A DNA stretch of 64,000 nucleotides from assembly GCF_025602895.1 (NCBI RefSeq), contig NW_026516206.1, positions 434,001 through 498,000 of the forward strand, given 5' to 3'. Of the stretch, positions 46,131 to 56,698 are shown one piece after another; position 1 is the first letter of the stretch, and the number at the start of each line of letters is the position of its first letter. The position numbers and the translations under genes were made by a program. The stretch comes from Polychytrium aggregatum. Its lineage: Eukaryota; Chytridiomycota; Chytridiomycetes; Polychytriales. Below the pieces are notes generated by a model. It made no database searches, was not told the origin of the DNA, and worked only from the letters and a program-made list of their open reading frames with translations.

Positions 46131-47772
46131 ATGAACATCTGCCGCCCATACCTGGCCAAGCTGTGCTCCACGCTTTCTGGTGGACCCGTCGTCTCTGGAT
46201 GCCGCTGGGTCTCCAATGGCCCAAGATTCCCTTTCCACAGTGTCAAGGATATCAAGAACTGGGATCTCGACTCGGACCACCAGATTTTGCCCCCGCCCTC
46301 AACTATCTTCGCGCCGTCAAAGGGACGCAGAACGAGACATGTAAGGACCTTCATCCGAGCCCCTCCTCGCGCTGATACGTGGAGCCCACTGCGGCAGCAA
46401 CTTCGGCTGGTGGATGGGCCATAGTTGCTCGAATCTGAGGATACCACGGACCGAATGGGTGGCCTGATCGTCGGATGTACCCAGGGCCAGCGAACTTGCC
46501 CCTTACGAATTTGCAAATCGTCCACAATGCCTCTAGGACAACTTCCTAGACTTCAAGCGCATCCGGGTTACTGCCGGCGGCGGCGGCGACGGCTCCATCG
46601 CATTTTCCCATTCGGCCGTCCAACCCTTTGGCCCTCCTTGCGGCGGAAATGGTGGTCGCGGAGGCAACGTCTACATTATGGCCTGCAAGGACATCACCTC
46701 GCTCAACGGCATCCTGAACAACTACACTGCCGCCAACGGCACCATGGGCAGCTCAAACAACATGCATGGTGCCAACGGCGAAGATATGGTCATCCGTGTA
46801 CCTGTTGGAACGCTGGTACGGCAAGTTCAAGCACCAATCTATGCGTCATCGACAGCGGCCGAGCTTGGCGACGACGAAGGCGGAGTCGAAGCTGTTGGTC
46901 AGGACGAGACCGAGAACGCCGACGAAGACGAAATAGATGTGGAGGAGCAAAACGAGATCTACGCCGAGCAGATGATGCGACTACTCGAAAAGCATTTCAA
47001 GTTCAAGACCAACTACCGGCCCCGAGAAGATCGTGCCCGCTGGCTGATGGAGCGTTTGCCCCCGAAGCCGTATGTTCCGCCGCCTGTTCTGCTGGACCTG
47101 ACGGTTCATGGAGAGAAGCATCTGATTGCCCGAGGCGGGCGTGGCGGCCAGGGAAACCCCCATTTTGTAACCCACGAGATCAAGGGTCCGGCCATTTGTG
47201 AGCGAGGCGAGAAGAAGGAGCCGGTTTGGCTCGAGTTCGAGCTCAAGTCGATCGCCGATGCAGGGCTTGTCGGGTTGCCGAATGCCGGAAAGTCGACGCT
47301 ATTGGCCGCGATCTCCAATGCTCATCCCAAGATTGCGCCGTATCCGTTCACAACCCTGAATCCGTATATCGGCACGATCGACTACAGTGACTTCTGGACC
47401 ATGACTCTTGCCGACATTCCTGGGTTGGTGGAAGGCGCCCATCTCAACTACGGCCTGGGCCACCAGTTTCTGAAGCACGTCGAGCGCACCAAGGTTCTAG
47501 TCTATGTAGTCGATCTGGCAGGCAAGGAACCCTGGCGGGACTTTGAGATTCTCCAGGCCGAGCTGGAGGCATACAAGACCGGACTGACCGCTCGGCCGAC
47601 ACTTGTTGTCGCCAACAAGGCTGATCTTCCAAGGGCCCGGTCGAACATGGAGGAGTTCCAAACCAAGGTGCAATACCCGATTGTACCCATCTCTGCCAAA
47701 GAGCGTCGAAACATTACGCACCTAACCGGGGCCCTGAGATCGATTGTCGAGAAGGCCGGAGCCCAAGGCTGA
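46131..47772 (+). CDS. Obg-family GTPase, probably mitochondrial (MTG2-like)
   Basis: Obg/CgtA GTPase; the eukaryotic mitochondrial members (Mtg2/GTPBP5) act in large ribosomal subunit assembly. Exon 1 from 46131 (MNICRPYLAKLCSTLSGGPV) is basic and low in acid residues, consistent with a mitochondrial presequence. The Obg glycine-rich fold starts in the exon around 46540 (FKRIRVTAGGGGDGSIAF, then GNGGRGGNVYIMACKDITSL) with an acidic insert (EDEIDVEEQNEIYAEQMM). The domain ends RGGRGGQGNPHFV. The G domain has G1 GLPNAGKST, G2 YPFTTLNPYIG, G3 DIPGLVEGAH, G4 NKAD and G5 PISAKE. There is no extra C-terminal domain. Introns: one between about 46340 and 46540; the rest of the GTPase is a single exon. 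Confidence 0.93.
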
Positions 47773-47798
47773 TCTGAGCCTGGATGATCGCCGTAATG

Positions 47799-47870
47799 GC
47801 GTATGCCGTATGGCGTATGGCGTATGCCGTATGGCGTATGCCGTATGCCGTATGCCGTATGCCGTATGGC
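47799..47870. repeat. 7-bp GCCGTAT/GGCGTAT tandem repeat
   Basis: About ten copies of a 7-bp unit alternating GCCGTAT and GGCGTAT, starting 27 bp after the Obg stop codon, so probably in the 3' untranslated region. The alternating C/G position makes the array partly self-complementary, GTATGCCGTATGGCGTATGC-like, which could form a hairpin. Confidence 0.9.
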
Positions 47871-47937
47871 TATCAGGGAATTGGTTCTCGCACTCAATGA
47901 ATATACTTGTGAATAGCAGTGGCTAAATTGCCAAATA

Positions 47938-48240
47938 TCATGCAGTCTGCGGGTGCCACTGCTTGCTCGTCGAGCTCGATAATGGCCAATTCCGGAAGAA
48001 CACTGCAGCGCCCATACTAGAACAAAGCACCAGGCGCTGTTTCGTCTTGGGCCATCTCCCTCTGTCGAAGCCTTTGATGCTCAGTTCAAACTGGTCTCCA
48101 TGCATGCTGTAAACTACCTGGAATTGCAGAATGTACCAAGACCCGCCAGCCCACTTGCTCAGTTTCCATGCGGTACTCCATAAGCCCGCCGTCAGATTTC
48201 TGGCGTATTGATACTCGCACTCTTCTTGTATGAGCTCCAT
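47938..48240 (-). CDS. Possible small hypothetical protein
   Basis: A 100-codon frame from an ATG at 48240 (MELIQEECEYQYARNLTAGL) to a stop at 47938. The residue composition is protein-like and the frame remains open upstream to 48285 without an ATG, so it may be the last exon of a spliced gene whose upstream part is not evident. I recognise no family. It is listed because nothing else explains this stretch, but it could be chance. Confidence 0.3.
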   Translation of the reverse strand: MELIQEECEYQYARNLTAGLWSTAWKLSKWAGGSWYILQFQVVYSMHGDQFELSIKGFDRGRWPKTKQRLVLCSSMGAAVFFRNWPLSSSTSKQWHPQTA

Positions 48241-48894
48241 ATCACACTGGATAATAGAACTGTCGGACTGCAGTAAGGCGCTCAAGGCGACGAGCGGATG
48301 GCACCAGGCTCAACGCTACATGACAAGGATGCTGTGCACTCGGCATGGACTAGTTTGCAGGCAGTATTCAGGAGCGAATGAGGCGCTCGCTTCAAAATGA
48401 TTGGCTTGTTTAGCACAGAGCCAGTACTGGGTGAGTGATATGCCCATGCTGGCCCGGCAGTTCTCTGCGCTGTCGCGATAGAGGCGCCATGATCCGGCGC
48501 TTATCGGGCACGACTCGACCCCAGAGCATCGCCCTTGGGCCGTCTTCAAGACCAGATACAGCGGGTTGGAAAAAAAAAGAAATATATCGTCTCATTCGGA
48601 CAAACACGGATCAGATCACGCACTCGGTCGAGTCGGCCATATCAGTTCCCTGCGTGTCCTGTGTGAGGGAAGAGGACACAGGCAAAGAGCAAAATCACCT
48701 CGGGATTGCATAGGGTTTCGGGTGCCAATCAAAGCCGTCTGATTCACACAAGCCACACAGCTCACACAGCCCACACAAGTCATTCGGGTGTGAAGGTGTC
48801 CCGTTTCGAAACTAGTTTGCTGAAATCTCCGTGCGCTGCAGCGAAATTCCGGAGCCCCAGCCGCTGGAGACCCGTCTCGATATCCCGCATCAGT
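48241..48894. other. Intergenic region upstream of LST2-like
   Basis: 654 bp with no supported gene; includes an A-run (48571-48581) and a CACACAGC/CACACAAG short repeat (48736-48780). Confidence 0.55.
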
Positions 48895-50737
48895 ATGAGT
48901 CTGCTGCCACCAGCAACCGCAGCTCATGATCGACCGCTTCCACCCCTGCCGGTACCGACCGAGCCAGTCATGGTCAACCTCAGGCCGCATCGCACGCGTG
49001 CGACGCCGAACGGCTCGATTTCCGAGATCTTTGACTATGCCGACTGGAAGATCAAAGGCGAGAGAGCCCCGGTTCTCATGGAAACGCGTCCGCTGACGCT
49101 GTTCTATCATTCTGGTAGGGCTCACTCGCGTCGGGCTTCGGCGCCTGTCAATTCGGTTGTAATGACGCATGTACTTTCCATACTCTCTGCACGGCGTACG
49201 ATATATCCAGAGCGGCTGCTGCTGAAAGCCATACGGGCACTGCGAGATACACACGGCTCAAACGCAGAGCGAATGCACCAGAGCATCGAAAAGGTGCACC
49301 AATACCAACGCGTGCTCTTGGAAGCAATCTATATCGTATTCTCGGAGATGGACGCCTGCCAGAAGACGCCAAAAGAGTATCGCCAGGAGCTTTCCCCAGA
49401 GGACCGCATCGAGCTCGAGAATCGTTTCTCAGAGAACGTCATGTTCGCGGCGCAGGCGGTGCGTGCTTCTGCAACACGTCGGGGTACCGGCAACGAGCGC
49501 AGGGTCGAGACAGCGGACAGCGCAACGAGGAGCAGATAGAGGGTGAAGAATGGATGCGGCCCCGCTTGCTGTGCCTGTTCTGCTTTGCTTTGGGTCCGCC
49601 CCTGACCGTCCGGCCAGCGTTTCTGGTATCTGACGCCTGACGCCTGACCCTCTCAGCTTCACGGCGGATATCGAATCCGAGGGATCGAACAGTACACCTT
49701 CGATCTTGTGGCCGAAGCCAGGGCGGTAGGATCTCCGATAAATGCCTTGAAGTTGCCTGTACAGCTCCACATTGCTCAACTGGCTGCTTCGTTGTCCCTT
49801 TTTCCCTGCCTGCGATCAGGATAGTCTGTTGGGCAGTCTCCTCCATCCCTGAACCAACGATCGCTGTACTCGTTTGACACTAAGTGACCTTATCGCCACG
49901 CGCGGATAGCTCTGCGAGGCCAAGGAGAGCCTCCGATTTGCATTTCGGAACAGAATCGTCAGCAGTGCAGCACCGCCACATACCGATCTCTTTCCGTTTG
50001 TTCAAAAGTTCGACCAAGCGTGGACGGCGTTCGAAAGAAAGATGTGCCGCATATACTATACGGTCAAATACGACACTGCGCCTGGCGGAGTCGATCAAAC
50101 GGACCTCTTCGAGGTAAGCAATCGATGCGCCATCCCGGAAAGCTCCGGAGTCAGCATTTTCCAACGCAGCAGGGAAGTTTCCAGGGTCTCAGGAGCAGTG
50201 CCTCAGAGGGGAGCTCGCGGCCAACCGGTGCTGATGGTTCTGCTCGGCACTCAGGTCCTCATGAGCGAAACCATCATCCGCGCCATTTGCAAAGGCTATC
50301 ACGACTGTGAGCAGCTCCAGTCGCTGGATCCAATCTTGATGTTCTCGATACCACGACTGGCCATCGTTGGAGGATTTGTGCATTTTACCGGGGGCGTCGA
50401 CCTGCTTGAGTTTCGATGGTTCAAGGCGCGCCGCACTGAAATGGCATATGTGCGAGATAAGATGTCGCTGCTGAGCGAGCCGCAGGTTGCCGAGCTGGAA
50501 ACCATGCTGTCCCAGAACAAAGGCCGAGACGATGAAGACACCCCGATTGGACTGCTGGATCTATTTCGTAAGATCTGTGCAATTACGGACGACCTGCAAG
50601 GCGGGCGAATGGCCAAGGAAATCAATGCACTGATGCACCGGGTTTTCAAGATGCATCTCGTCACCCCGCAGAACAGCCCAGAGCACGACGGAGGAGTGCC
50701 ACTCGATCGACAACTGCCAGTGCGGTCTGCGATATGA
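48895..50737 (+). CDS. LST2-like (lateral signaling target protein 2) homologue
   Basis: Related to LST2/ZFYVE28, an endosomal regulator of receptor signalling in animals. Start at 48895 gives MSLLPPATAAHDRPLPP. Exon 2 begins ERLLLKAIRALRDTHGSNAE (about 49208) with QSIEKVHQYQRVLLEAIY and ends NVMFAAQA. Exon 3 (from about 49658) reads LHGGYRIRGIEQYTF, and exon 4 ends TAFERKMCRIYYTVKYD...DLFE before a GTAAGC donor at 50114. Exon 5 (about 50227-50737) has TIIRAICKGYHDCEQLQSL then DPILMFSIPRLAIVGGFV, the most diagnostic block, then LDLFRKICAITDDL. Animal LST2 ends with a FYVE zinc finger; the called frame stops at 50737 without one, although another frame downstream encodes a Cys-rich stretch (see finding). 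About five exons. Confidence 0.8.
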
Positions 50738-51137
50738 GCCCGCGGGACTCTCTCTGGAGGCACCGCGAGTACCGCAACAGCCCCTCGTGCCTCGTGTATT
50801 GCCATATGGCTGCCACTGCAAGCCACGAAAGTATGCTGAGTGGGAAACTACCGGTTTGTGTATTTGAGCGAGGGGCGTGTGCTCCAGCGAGCCATCATAC
50901 CCAGGGCACACAAGGCGGCTGCAATTCCGGTTGCCGAAACGAATACCAAAACATCCGCGGCAAGCACAAAGATGTCGACGACTACAACTACAAATACAGA
51001 CACGTTCATACCTAGAAATACAAGTGCAAATGAAAATGAAAATGAAAATGAAAATGAAAATGAAAATGAAAACACAGACACCAGTGCATCCGATCAGGGG
51101 GATGGCATGCGGCACCAGTACGCTGGACGCATGCGGC
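50738..51137. other. Convergent spacer LST2-like / zincin
   Basis: 400 bp with the GAAAAT array and no supported gene, apart from the Cys-rich frame discussed as a possible extension of the LST2-like gene. Confidence 0.5.
51027..51072. repeat. (GAAAAT)n hexanucleotide repeat
   Basis: About eight copies of AAATGA/GAAAAT in the convergent spacer near the 3' end of the zincin gene. Confidence 0.9.
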
Positions 51138-53557
51138 TTACAAGCTGTAGATGATGCCAAGCTTGTCGATATTATCGGCGGCGCCTCCATAGATTCCAGC
51201 TACAACGGCATTCGGGGGGCAGACCAGCGAATGGCGCGCGCCTGCAGTTCCGAACCACTCTGATCTGAATCCATTGGAAAACAGGATCTGGAATCCATCG
51301 ATCCACCAGCCTGAATTGACATCGATCCGCTGGATTGTCGCATTTGCAGGGAGGTTGAGGGTTTTCTTTGTTCCACGAGCGTGGCCTGCAAACACGGTGC
51401 GCATCGAGCCAAAGCAGAACTCGATGCCGTTGACATAGGTGTCGGCAAACACATTGATGCGGACGAGTGGGTCTTCGTCGAACCAGATAGTAAAGTCGCT
51501 GTCGCGGGTGCCAAAGCTCTTGCCTTCACCGACAGGCACCGACTTGCCAAAGCGCTTGCCATCCAGAACCATGATGGAATCTCGCAGGAATCCCTCGAGA
51601 TCCGAAATACTGGCGTGCTGTTGGTTGATGGCGGTTACCTCAACCTTGATCTTGCGGCTAGGATCGCGACGGCTACTTGCAAGGTGGCGGATCTTGTCCT
51701 CGATGTTGTGGATTTCGTATGTAAGCGGGAGCGTATCGCTGAGATCTTCATAATCCGCAACATCGGGCTCGATGTACCACTCAATCAGCATGATAGGGGA
51801 CTCGGAGGCGATAAAAAGCGAATCGTTGCTCAGCTGGATCGAGGGCGACTCGGGAGAGATGACAAGCTCGGGATCGGACGGCAGACGGAGATCGGGGTGG
51901 AAGCGAAGTCTCACGCAGTCAAGACGGTGCCAGTGCGAGCCGTCCTCGAGATGCATGGTGATGGGACGAAGCCCAATGTAAGGATCGCGGCTATTGAAGG
52001 ACCGGTTGAAGTGATTGAATCCACGCGACATGATGCCTGCCGACCATGTTGGCATGGGCCGAAGGAAACCCGGCGATGTGCAAGCCGAGAGATGATGTCA
52101 AGGCAAACCAGGGATACACAAGGGAGCGTGAGCTGATGAATGACAACCACAGCCGAGATGCGAACAGACGCCGGAGCGAAATCCATCGCAGAATCCAAGA
52201 CAGCCACGCGCTGACCGTGAGTCAGCAGGGTGATGCATACCAGAGGGAGTGTGTGTCAAGGTGTAAGAGTGGCCGACCTCGTGGAGGAAGGCACCAGATC
52301 CAATACAAAAGGCTTTGAAGCTGGTCTGGCACTCGCCATTGTCGTTGGCGGTGGCAGTCGGGTCGTTGGGGGTGTCGTCTTCGAGTGACTCGATAAGGTC
52401 TTCGAAGCAGCTGGGCCAGGCGTGGGTCAAGTGCGATCTATGCAAACACTCGAGTGTTACTATAGCTGCAGACCAACGCAATCTGCCGCGAGTGCATGGA
52501 GCCAGCTTGCTGTGTTGACTGCCACGGCCGAGCGCAGGTCACTACATACCCAAACATGCCAAGCGAAATATCGCCGCCCGACCCACCCAGGGCCGCATGG
52601 GCAAGGATGGCGTTCTTCTTGGGCTCCCAGTGGCTGTCGAGGATCAGACCAGCGACATGGCAGGGCTTGTCAAACGGGGCGCCGTATCCCCTGAGCGCAT
52701 CGAGGAAAATACTGTACAGATCGGGTCTGGACACCTCCGAATCGTCCGAATCGTCCGAGCCCGAGCTGGAGCCAGACTTTTGCTGGGCCAAGTCCCATCG
52801 TCGAAGCTCAGAGAGCGGCTCCTTGGTTGGAACAACAAAGACCCGGGCTGTTTCTTGGGGTGTGCCACCGAGCCTCTGGCTAATCGTTTCTGCAGAAGGA
52901 GATTTGCGATGCCAGCCATTTGATCAGACAGGTACGTTCCAGCCAGGCGAAAATACCCTGGCCACGCAGGGTCAGGGGCTCAGCCACCCAACGAGACAGG
53001 TGCGAGCTCTGCATGACTGGCGATAAGCTCGCAGTGGTGCAGCAACAACTGAAATGGTGCTTAAGAGTCCAAACGACGGCAATACCTTCGATGAGCTCCT
53101 CGTGGATGGTGAACGAGCGCCGACCAAATCCGTTGCGGCGCATCTGCTCGGCCGTGAAGGCCTGCCACATGTATGCGTTGAATCGCAGCTTCTCGATGGC
53201 GTCGGTGATGGTCTGGCGATGCTTGTCGTGGGGCGTGTCGATGGCGAAGGTCGAGTCCTTGGCGACGAGGATGGCGAGGTGCAGCGGCGGCAGATGCGAC
53301 TGCTTCTGGTAGGTGAGCGCAAGATGCTGCACGATGTCCGGCTGCTCCTGGAGCTGAAACCGGAGGTTGTTCAGGCCAGGCTGCAAGATGCACAGCGCCT
53401 TGAAGAAGCCATCGACGCAGGGAAACTCGAGCGTCGGGAAGCCGTCCGAGTGGACAAGGACGGTGGCATCAGCCAGGGCAGCGCTGGAGACCCGGCCATA
53501 GATCAGGACGGCCCGCTGGAAAATGGTCTCGTTGTAGGTGACGTTATGGAACTCCAT
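51138..53557 (-). CDS. Zinc metalloproteinase with jacalin-like tail (YIL108W type)
   Basis: Homologue of the putative zincin family represented by yeast YIL108W. Start at 53557 (MEFHNVTYNETIFQRAVLIY) after rejecting an upstream frame that is antisense to a Fanzor relic. Exon 1 includes the propeller-like region LPPLHLAILVAKDSTFAID and AYMWQAFTAEQMRRNGFGRR. Next exons carry SVSRPDLYSIFLDALRGYG-like sequence and GPFDKPCHVAGLILDSHW. The active site lies at about 52300: HEVGHSYTLTH, an HExxHxxxxxH zinc motif. The Met-turn follows across an intron as SGIMSRGFNHFNRSF. The C-terminal half (about 52000-51138) resembles the jacalin-like lectin domain: GWWIDGFQILFSNG and AGIYGGAADNIDKLGIIY. The G normally at the sixth residue of the metzincin motif is a T here. 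About five exons. Confidence 0.88.
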
Positions 53558-53694
53558 GGCTGGGGAGCGATGCGGGCGAGATGGAGATGAGCGCAGAGAC
53601 GGGGGAAGCAACGGGCATTCGCGACTGTCGCTGGATACCCTCGGATTGGCCTCGGCGAGAAGCAGAGGCGCTCTCGTGTCCGTTTCAAGGCCAT

Positions 53695-53870
53695 GGCCAA
53701 ACACAGTAACATTCACCGCTGGCACTCCGAGACCAGTGCAAGGCCGTCCTGAAGAAGCCCCAAGGGAGAATGATGTGGTGATCGCCTTTGGCAATGCGCC
53801 ATGACGACAGGGCAAGGGCTATACATCCAGTCTCAGGAGGCAGCGGTTTGCTTGGTACTTTGGGCAGTGC
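53695..53870 (+). pseudogene. Fanzor fragment (second copy, decayed)
   Basis: About 175 bp matching the RuvC-II region of the Fanzor relic at 11664-12578. Shared features at DNA level are CATGTG-type blocks and in translation the pattern P-K-E-x-x-V-V-I-A-F-G-N-A followed by QGKGYTSS.RRxRFAxYF. Here an in-frame stop follows FGNAP, and upstream codons also contain a stop, so it cannot encode a full protein. The match ends at about 53870; the next 140 bp is the dispersed repeat. It partly overlaps the promoter side of the zincin gene on the opposite strand. Confidence 0.8.
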
Positions 53871-54277
53871 AGGTCGATTGTGGAGACCGGAGAGCGACCC
53901 ACGTCTTCACTCGGAGATGATCTGCACTATTTCTTATGGCACTGTTGGACGCATGCCATCACATACAACACCAACATATGGTTATGGGCTATTGTCGCAT
54001 GAATATAGTGTGTCGCTCGATGCCGCAGCCAGTGCCCACCGACGCAGCCACCCACAGCAGCATCGACATCGCTGCATCGAATTCCTGGAGCTCTTCCACT
54101 GATCCGGGCTGTATTCAAGTATCAGCTTGCATCAGAGACCCTCAGCGCCGGTCTTGAACGATCAGCCCGATGTCTATGCTCCCGACCAAGGGATGCCCAG
54201 AATGCACCCTCAAAGCAAGCAGACCAGGAAGATGCAAGCCACAGGCGCGCTGCAGCTCAGGCACGTCGACAGCATGC
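53871..54277. other. Intergenic region with dispersed repeat, zincin / DDX47
   Basis: Between the Fanzor fragment and the DDX47 stop. About 53895-54010 is a repeat shared with 58325-58450. Otherwise nothing recognisable. Confidence 0.6.
53895..54010 (+). repeat. Dispersed repeat, copy 1
   Basis: Shared with 58325-58450: both contain GTCTTCACTCGGAG, then the same 40 bp of CTATTTCTTATGGCA(C/T)TGTTGGACGCATGCCAT, and further weaker identity to about TGAATA(T/C)AGTGT. Plus-strand translation of both gives the pattern DLHYFLWHCWTHAITY versus DLFYFLWHSWTHAIAYY. Copy 1 directly follows the Fanzor fragment, suggesting both belong to one old element. Confidence 0.8.
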
Positions 54278-56535
54278 TCAGGCTCGTCTTGAGCTCTTGG
54301 GCTTCTTCTTGACAAGGCGAGTCTGCGAGGTCTCCTCGTCGTCGGCCTTATTCGAGTCTGTCGCATCGCGGAATCGCTTGCCGCCCCGTTGTTTGAGCTG
54401 CTCCTCCTTGAGTTGTACGTGTGCAAAGCGAACGGCCTCGGACACACGCTCTTGGAGCATGAGCACTGCCGACTTGTCGCCCAGGGGATACTCGGGCAAC
54501 TTTTTCTGGATGGCATGTTCGATGCGCTGGTACCATTCGATATCGTATCTGCGGAAAGCGATCAGTCGGCAGCGTGAGCCAACAGAGCCTCGCAGCAACT
54601 GTGCGGCTCAACAAAAGGTCAAGTCGCTGGTCCAAGAACAACTTACTGAGTCACCAGGGTGACAGACTTGCCACTCTTTCCGGCTCTGGCCGTACGACCA
54701 ACGCGATGGATATAGTCCTTTGAGCTCTGGGGCACATCGTAGTTGATGACGGCGTCGACCCCGGCAATGTCCAGACCTCTGCTCGCGACGTCAGTTGCAA
54801 TCAGAATATTGCGCTCGCCGCTCTTGAACTTTGCGAGGGCACCCAGGCGCTTTGGCTGGCTCATCTGGCCGTGCAAACACACGGCCTGGAAGCCCAGATT
54901 ACGGAGCATGAGCGCCAGCTTCTGGGTCGAGACGCATGTGAGCGTGAAAACGATGACAGACTGGCCCGAGAGCTCGTTCAGGAGGTACGTGAGGTACGTT
55001 TCCTTGTGCTTGAACGGGAAGAACAGATAGTATTGTAGGAGTGTGGCCACGGTCGAGTATCTGTGTCGGCGGAGCAAACATCAGCACTGCAACTAGCGCC
55101 GAGTGGCTGGCAGGTATCTCTGAATGTATGCACCAGTGCAGTTGCGTGGACAGCGACCAGACCCATCTCGAGGTCCATAGTCATCCAGAGCGTGCGGCGG
55201 ACAAACGAAGGCTGATACGCAGACAGCACAGTGCAGCACGGGCCAGTTGCTTACTTTGTGGCAACCTCGACCTTCACAGGGTCCCGTAGCGAGGCCCGCT
55301 GGAGCTTCTCGACCTTGCTTGTCATTGTTGCCGAGAACAAGTAGGTGTTGCGCTCCCGTGGAATCACCTTCAGGACCTTTTCGATTTCGGCACCAAAATC
55401 GAGGTCGAGCAGACGATCGGCCTCGTCAAGAACAAGGTACTTGAGTTGCTTGAGATTGAAGCCTTTGGTGTTTTCGAGGTGATCAACAAGTCGGCCGGGA
55501 GTACAGATGATGATGTGGGGCTTTTTCGAGAGCGCAATGGACTGGCTCATCATATCCATGCCGCCAACGAGGACGGCGCATCGAACACCAATCGTCGACC
55601 CCAGCGCTTCGAACTGCTCCGAAATCTGGATGGCGAGCTCTCTGTTTCCGAATTGCCGCAGCAATCATTAGCAAGAGCTTTCAGGGTGCGAGAGCTCGCA
55701 AGTGTGCGCAACTGCATGTGTGGTGGGCTGCAGCCGGCATCTGCCTGCCTGTTTGCCAGTACCTGGTTGGCGCCATCACACAGGCAAAGAAAGGCTGTGG
55801 GGCATTCCAGAGGGCCTGTAGAATCGGCAACGCAAACGAGGCGGTCTTGCCGGAGCCGGTCTGGGCAAGGCCGATAATATCACGGCCTGAGGTCGAATGA
55901 CATGGGTATGGATGTGAATACAATGCGCAGGATACTATACAATATGAAAGGCCGCACACAGAAGCCACTCGATGGTAATGAGCTGCACAGCTGCATTGAC
56001 GGCGATGCTGCGAAAGATAACTTCAGAGCCAGGTCGCATTTCATATTGGCCGAGAAAGCAGACTCGACGGATCGGGCTTCTGTACCTTCCAGCGCAGGCG
56101 GGACGGATGCTTTTTGAATGTCGGTCGGAACCTTGAAGCCCAGGTTGGAACAAGCTTCGCATATTTGAGGAATCAGACCCTATCGTTTGTCGAGCGTGAT
56201 ACGGATGAGCAAGCGATGCCTGACACCTCGGCGTCGGACCACCCAACGAGCAGCAGAGATGCAGCATGGACACCCACCAAACCCTGAAATGTTGCCAGCT
56301 CATGCTCGTCGTCAGCACGCTCGGGAGCATCGGCATCGGCATGGGCATCGACATCGACATCGACATCGACATCGACATCGACATCGACCACGTCGCCGAT
56401 GCTGTTGCTGTTGCTGTCGCTGTCCTCGTCGACATCGGCCGGCCGCTCGGGGGCTGCGGCTGCCTTGGCAACGGGAGCAGCTTTGAGGGGCGGGGGCGGG
56501 AGCTTCGCGACCTTGGATTTGGATTTAGGGGCCAT
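54278..56535 (-). CDS. RRP3: DEAD-box RNA helicase DDX47/RRP3
   Basis: Nucleolar DEAD-box helicase for 18S rRNA processing. Start at 56535 ([20 protein letters not shown]) begins a low-complexity region with the DV repeat (see repeat). The Q-motif region is rebuilt across an intron as [27 protein letters not shown]. Motif I is [14 protein letters not shown]; Ia MAPTR; then [20 protein letters not shown], motif Ib CTPGRLVDH; motif [11 protein letters not shown]; motif III SATMTSK. Domain 2 has [15 protein letters not shown], then [10 protein letters not shown], and motif [12 protein letters not shown]. The C-terminal part [27 protein letters not shown]... follows, with a basic tail [16 protein letters not shown], as in the DDX47 family. 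About six exons. The helicase core is complete, with all diagnostic motifs visible. Confidence 0.95.
56340..56392. repeat. (ACATCG)n coding repeat (Asp-Val) in DDX47 N-terminus
   Basis: About eight copies of ACATCG on the plus strand; on the coding (minus) strand these encode alternating Asp-Val, in the acidic disordered N-terminus of DDX47. Confidence 0.85.
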
Positions 56536-56698
56536 GCTGATATGTCTCGATTCAGTGCAAAGGTCTCGTCGGCCGCCTTACGCTGAGCGGGGTCAATGGG
56601 CGGCGGCTGGCAGCAGCGGACTGGGACGATCGCGGGCGAGAGGATGTATTTCGGACCAGCAACAAAAAAAAAAAGTGACGTGCTGCGCAACACGGCGC

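Noticed and set aside
47938-48285. Full-length 115-residue gene on the minus strand
   Set aside because: The first codon of the longer frame is not ATG; I keep only the 100-codon version from 48240, with low confidence.
53558-53815. Upstream extension of the zincin gene frame
   Set aside because: The extra N-terminus is the antisense of the Fanzor fragment (53695-53870); MEFHNVTYNE at 53557 fits the family start.
56187-56486. His/Arg-repeat open frame on the plus strand
   Set aside because: Antisense shadow of the Asp-Val repeat in DDX47.
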